Position numbers and translations under genes: made by a program
Shown: piece by piece, positions 61,489 through 64,000 of the stretch
Numbering within the stretch: the first letter of the stretch is position 1
Layout of the letters: every line of letters begins with the position of its first letter
From: CAIWTU01 sp963815135
GTDB taxonomy: Bacteria > Desulfobacterota > Desulfuromonadia > Geobacterales > Geobacteraceae
Direction: 5' to 3'
Length of the DNA: 64,000 nt
NCBI GenBank assembly: GCA_963815135.1
Contig: CAWFFO010000001.1
Span: 248,001-312,000 of the forward strand
Notes under the pieces: model-generated
The model's input: only the letters and a program-made list of their open reading frames with translations
Told to the model about the DNA's origin: nothing
The model's database searches: none

Positions 61489-62193
61489 ATGAAAAAAGTT
61501 GTGGCGATGCTTGCAGGTGCAGTATTGCTGATGGCAGCAGGAAGTGCGATGGCGATTTCCATTTCTGATGGGAAGCTGATAGCTGGTTCAAAAACATATC
61601 TGGACAGCGGGGCCGAGTCAGTCGTACTCACAGATACCGATGGAATTAATGATAATGCTACAGCATTTCTGTTCCTTGAACTTGCCGGTTTCGCCGACAT
61701 CAACAAATTCGGGATATACGGTTTTACGGGAAGTGGCTCAAACGTCACTTTGGGTAATAGACTTGAAGTTTTCGACGGTCCGGACAGCGCTCTTACCAGT
61801 GCAACATTAAAATTTGATTTGGCAGCAGGAACAGTAACAAACCAAAACACGAATATTACAGCGAATATTGGTCCTAATTTCGGATTCTACCTTGATGCAA
61901 CTGCTGGAAATAATAACCCCGATGCAATATTCTATACACATTCCGCCCTTAATGCCGATGGTGTTGATCACTTCAAACTCTATGACACTCGAGACAATAG
62001 CGTAGGCAGTCTGTTGGGTTCTGACATTGTATTGGCGGCAGAAGACCTCTATAACGGTGGAGATAGAAGTTATGATGATATGGTGGTAGGGGTTTCTGAT
62101 GTGGCTCCTGTTCCCGAACCAGGCACTATACTTCTCCTTGGTGGAGGCCTCCTGGGACTGGCCCTTTACAACAGAAGGCGCATGAAAGCATAA
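61489..62193 (+). CDS. PEP-CTERM sorting-signal protein
   Basis: 234-residue exported protein: signal peptide KKVVAMLAGAVLLMAAGSAMA, a Thr/Asn/Asp-rich beta domain, and the canonical sorting tail VPVPEPGTILLLGGGLLGLAL followed by YNRRRMKA. The exosortase should cut at PEP and place the protein on the surface or in the EPS. AAGGGGAGG precedes the ATG. It is the last gene of the sorting module and has its own sigma-54 promoter and terminator. Confidence 0.93.
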   Translation: MKKVVAMLAGAVLLMAAGSAMAISISDGKLIAGSKTYLDSGAESVVLTDTDGINDNATAFLFLELAGFADINKFGIYGFTGSGSNVTLGNRLEVFDGPDSALTSATLKFDLAAGTVTNQNTNITANIGPNFGFYLDATAGNNNPDAIFYTHSALNADGVDHFKLYDTRDNSVGSLLGSDIVLAAEDLYNGGDRSYDDMVVGVSDVAPVPEPGTILLLGGGLLGLALYNRRRMKA

Positions 62194-62220
62194 GTTGAGA
62201 ATACTTGTAAAATAAGTGAA

Positions 62221-62250
62221 GAAGGCGGTGAATTCACCGCCTTCTTTCTA
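62221..62250 (+). terminator. Intrinsic terminator after the PEP-CTERM gene
   Basis: A perfect 24-nt palindrome (arm GAAGGCGGTGAA) ends in TTCTTTCTA. Being symmetric, it could also stop transcripts from the convergent gene at 62355, whose 3' end faces it. Confidence 0.85.
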
Positions 62251-62354
62251 TTGAACTGCTGTGAAATTCGTAGAATTTGCATGTATGGGAGAAAAATATG
62301 TCAGGAAAATATGCGGAAATGTTTTTTGATAAATATCTGGTTCCTTGAAATAAC

Positions 62355-64000
62355 TTAACCTGATGACGACATAGTGTTCTGTATCGTCTCTTCAAGTGCC
62401 TGCACAACAACCGGGTCGTATAATGTACCTGAACCATTTTTGATTGATCGTAAAGCATCTGCAATAGTAAGTTTGTCTGAGTATGGTGTTTTTGTGATCA
62501 TGGCAAAGAATGTATCTATAACGGCTACTACCCTTGAAATAACTGGTATTTGTGTGCCCTGTAAGCCGTAAGGATATCCGGTCCCGTCAAATCTTTCATG
62601 ATGATGAAGAATCGCCCTGTTAACTTCCTCTGAAAATTCAAAATTGTTTATAAGTCCAACTGTCGTAAAAGGATGTATCCGCAATGCACCTTTCTCAGCG
62701 GGTTGCAGACTTTTCTTCAGAAGGAAATCATCGTTTAATATCGTAAGACCAAGATCGTATATTGTAGAGACATAAAGTGCCAGTTCCTTTTCTTCACTTG
62801 TAACATCGAGCCTGTTCATAATTTGCATGACCATATCCGGGAATTGCGCCTGCTTCTTACGATATTTTTTCCCAGCGTTAAGAAGTTCATCCAGGGATGA
62901 AATGAACTGTTTAAGATCATTTTCGAGGAAATCTCCCGCATAAAGCCTTCCAATCAGTTTCGAAAAACGCTCGGCCATTATGGTGGCAAGTTGGAAATCC
63001 CGTTTGCCGAAAGGTTCGCCGGATTTCTTGTTATTCAGGTTCAGGACTCCTATGACCTTTCCATGCATCTTTAATGGAATGGAAAGAAGTGATTTGGTAT
63101 TATACTGTGGATTGCTGACCCTGGCGAATCGAGGATCGTTTTCAATATTTTCTATCAGAAGCGGTTTGCCTTCGAGGGCCACCCATCCGCAGACTCCGTC
63201 ACCGGGTCTGATACTTGTACGCTTTAAAATGTCGTCACTAAGACCACAGGCACTTCTTATGGTAAGTTCTCCAGTAGTCTCATTGATCAGCATAATCGAA
63301 CAGGTGTCCAAACCTAGCAATTCTGCAGCGAATTCCAGGAAGAAATTGATACTCGAGTTGACCGCAACATCGATCTTCTGCTTGTTGTTTTCGGGAATTT
63401 CAATTGAAACAGTGAATTGATTGCCAGTATTACGAGCGATTATATTCCATTGATGAGCAGAAACCAGTTTTCCCGCAAGATAGAATCTCAGGCTGTTTCT
63501 ATTGTCATCATCCGGGTAACCATGGCCCGAATGGAAAAAATCGCGTATTAATGTTTCGGGTAGATTTACAGGGATTACCAAATCTATTCGTACGGGATCC
63601 GTATCATTCAGTATTATCCGCAATATGTCATTTACTTTCAGGAAACCGGTGAGTCCTTCTATAAGATGGTAGAACATTTTTACTATATTCTGTCTGTCAC
63701 CCAAAACAGACTGTATCCGGCCTTTGATGTCAACCATCAGTTTAAAAGGTTTTTTCCCCGACAAGTTCAACAAGAACCCCGATTCACTTATTTCATTCAG
63801 AATTTCCGCAAGATCAACGACTCCGTCCTTTGACGGCCCGGACTCATCTCCCGTTTCGAAAAATGAAAGCAGATTCTCGATAAAAGAAATCAGCCTGTCT
63901 GTTTCCTTAAGAATGATTTTGAAAAAATCCTTCTGGTCGGCCACGTCCATTTTGTCCGATTGATTGAGATAATATATTGAGCCCTTTATTGAGTTAAGCG
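62355..64000 (-). CDS. GAF / degenerate HD-GYP signalling protein, 5' part missing
   Basis: The frame stays open beyond the ATG at 63950 to the window edge (reading LNSIKGSIYYLNQSDK), so the gene starts outside. From N to C: a kinase-like DHp end (RLISFIENLLSFFE), an ATPase-like part without an N box, a GAF domain (TCSIMLINETTGELTIRSACG, GVCGWVALEGKPLLIENI) and an HD-GYP domain. The GYP part is intact (HHHERFDGTGYPYGL, VVAVIDTFFAM), but the HD site reads IYDLGLTIL where active enzymes have LHDIGKIGI, so His and Lys are lost. It may sense rather than cleave a cyclic dinucleotide. Relevant because riboswitches for such ligands occur upstream. Confidence 0.82.
   Translation of the reverse strand, partial: LNSIKGSIYYLNQSDKMDVADQKDFFKIILKETDRLISFIENLLSFFETGDESGPSKDGVVDLAEILNEISESGFLLNLSGKKPFKLMVDIKGRIQSVLGDRQNIVKMFYHLIEGLTGFLKVNDILRIILNDTDPVRIDLVIPVNLPETLIRDFFHSGHGYPDDDNRNSLRFYLAGKLVSAHQWNIIARNTGNQFTVSIEIPENNKQKIDVAVNSSINFFLEFAAELLGLDTCSIMLINETTGELTIRSACGLSDDILKRTSIRPGDGVCGWVALEGKPLLIENIENDPRFARVSNPQYNTKSLLSIPLKMHGKVIGVLNLNNKKSGEPFGKRDFQLATIMAERFSKLIGRLYAGDFLENDLKQFISSLDELLNAGKKYRKKQAQFPDMVMQIMNRLDVTSEEKELALYVSTIYDLGLTILNDDFLLKKSLQPAEKGALRIHPFTTVGLINNFEFSEEVNRAILHHHERFDGTGYPYGLQGTQIPVISRVVAVIDTFFAMITKTPYSDKLTIADALRSIKNGSGTLYDPVVVQALEETIQNTMSSSG

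Noticed and set aside
1..64000. tRNA genes, rRNA genes, CRISPR arrays, phage or plasmid origins
   Set aside because: None seen on reading either strand; the repeats present are coding (Ig-like units, 900-bp tract) or riboswitches.

Overview
The window reads as a chromosomal segment of a Gram-negative, probably Desulfuromonadota/Geobacter-like bacterium. Three observations suggest this: a near-complete exosortase A (XrtA)/PEP-CTERM exopolysaccharide (EPS) locus, an outer-membrane beta-barrel within it, and three GEMM-I riboswitches of the type known from Geobacter. The taxonomic call is inference. No rRNA, tRNA or CRISPR array was seen.

Region 1 (1-29.7 kb) is one long + strand EPS operon with tight spacing and many 4-8 nt overlaps. 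It holds a chain-length determinant (cut by the window edge), tyrosine autokinase, secretion ATPase, outer-membrane barrel, XrtA-type polysaccharide deacetylase and FemAB protein. These are followed by glycosyltransferases, two asparagine-synthase-type amidotransferases, a B12-binding radical SAM enzyme, several GNAT-fold acyltransferases, a serine-acetyltransferase/glycosyltransferase fusion, a YetA/PcRGLX-like protein, a second deacetylase, a NAD-synthase-like enzyme and a first acyl-carrier-protein/ligase pair. The initiating sugar-phosphate transferase is not visible and is probably upstream of base 1.

Region 2 (29.8-42.8 kb) supplies polymerase (Wzy-like), flippase (Wzx-like), more glycosyltransferases, and a ligase-ACP-MBOAT-SGNH block whose order and make-up recall the Dlt D-alanylation system. 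The last three genes (39.4-42.8 kb) are clearly more AT-rich and look acquired.

Region 3 (42.9-54 kb) is an accessory exoprotein region. It contains a PEP-CTERM gene on the - strand, a decayed transposase, and four paralogous secreted jelly-roll-like proteins. Three of these end in dockerin-like domains; one carries seven Ig-like repeats instead. A small lipoprotein with a cohesin-like look follows. Three GEMM-I riboswitches with transcription terminators lie ahead of two of the paralogs, and two of the three carry A at the position that in known members selects 3',3'-cGAMP. Two paralogs share a 900-bp tract that appears identical base for base, and one paralog carries an in-frame stop.

Region 4 (54.2-62.3 kb) is the sorting and control module: a Crp/Fnr regulator, exosortase, EpsI, the sensor kinase PrsK, the sigma-54 activator PrsR, a CPBP-type membrane protease and a PEP-CTERM protein. 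The exosortase has an internal out-of-frame segment that removes a catalytic Arg. Both PEP-CTERM genes have a sigma-54 -24/-12 promoter preceded at about 60 nt by the same 17-nt box, TGTCGnnnTAATTTACA, which fits control by PrsR. The window ends inside a - strand GAF/degenerate HD-GYP signalling protein.

Taken together, the sequence suggests a surface-matrix programme. Regions 1 and 2 build a heavily acylated and amidated EPS. PrsK/PrsR and exosortase handle PEP-CTERM proteins. A cyclic-dinucleotide riboswitch set controls secreted dockerin proteins that may dock on a lipoprotein.
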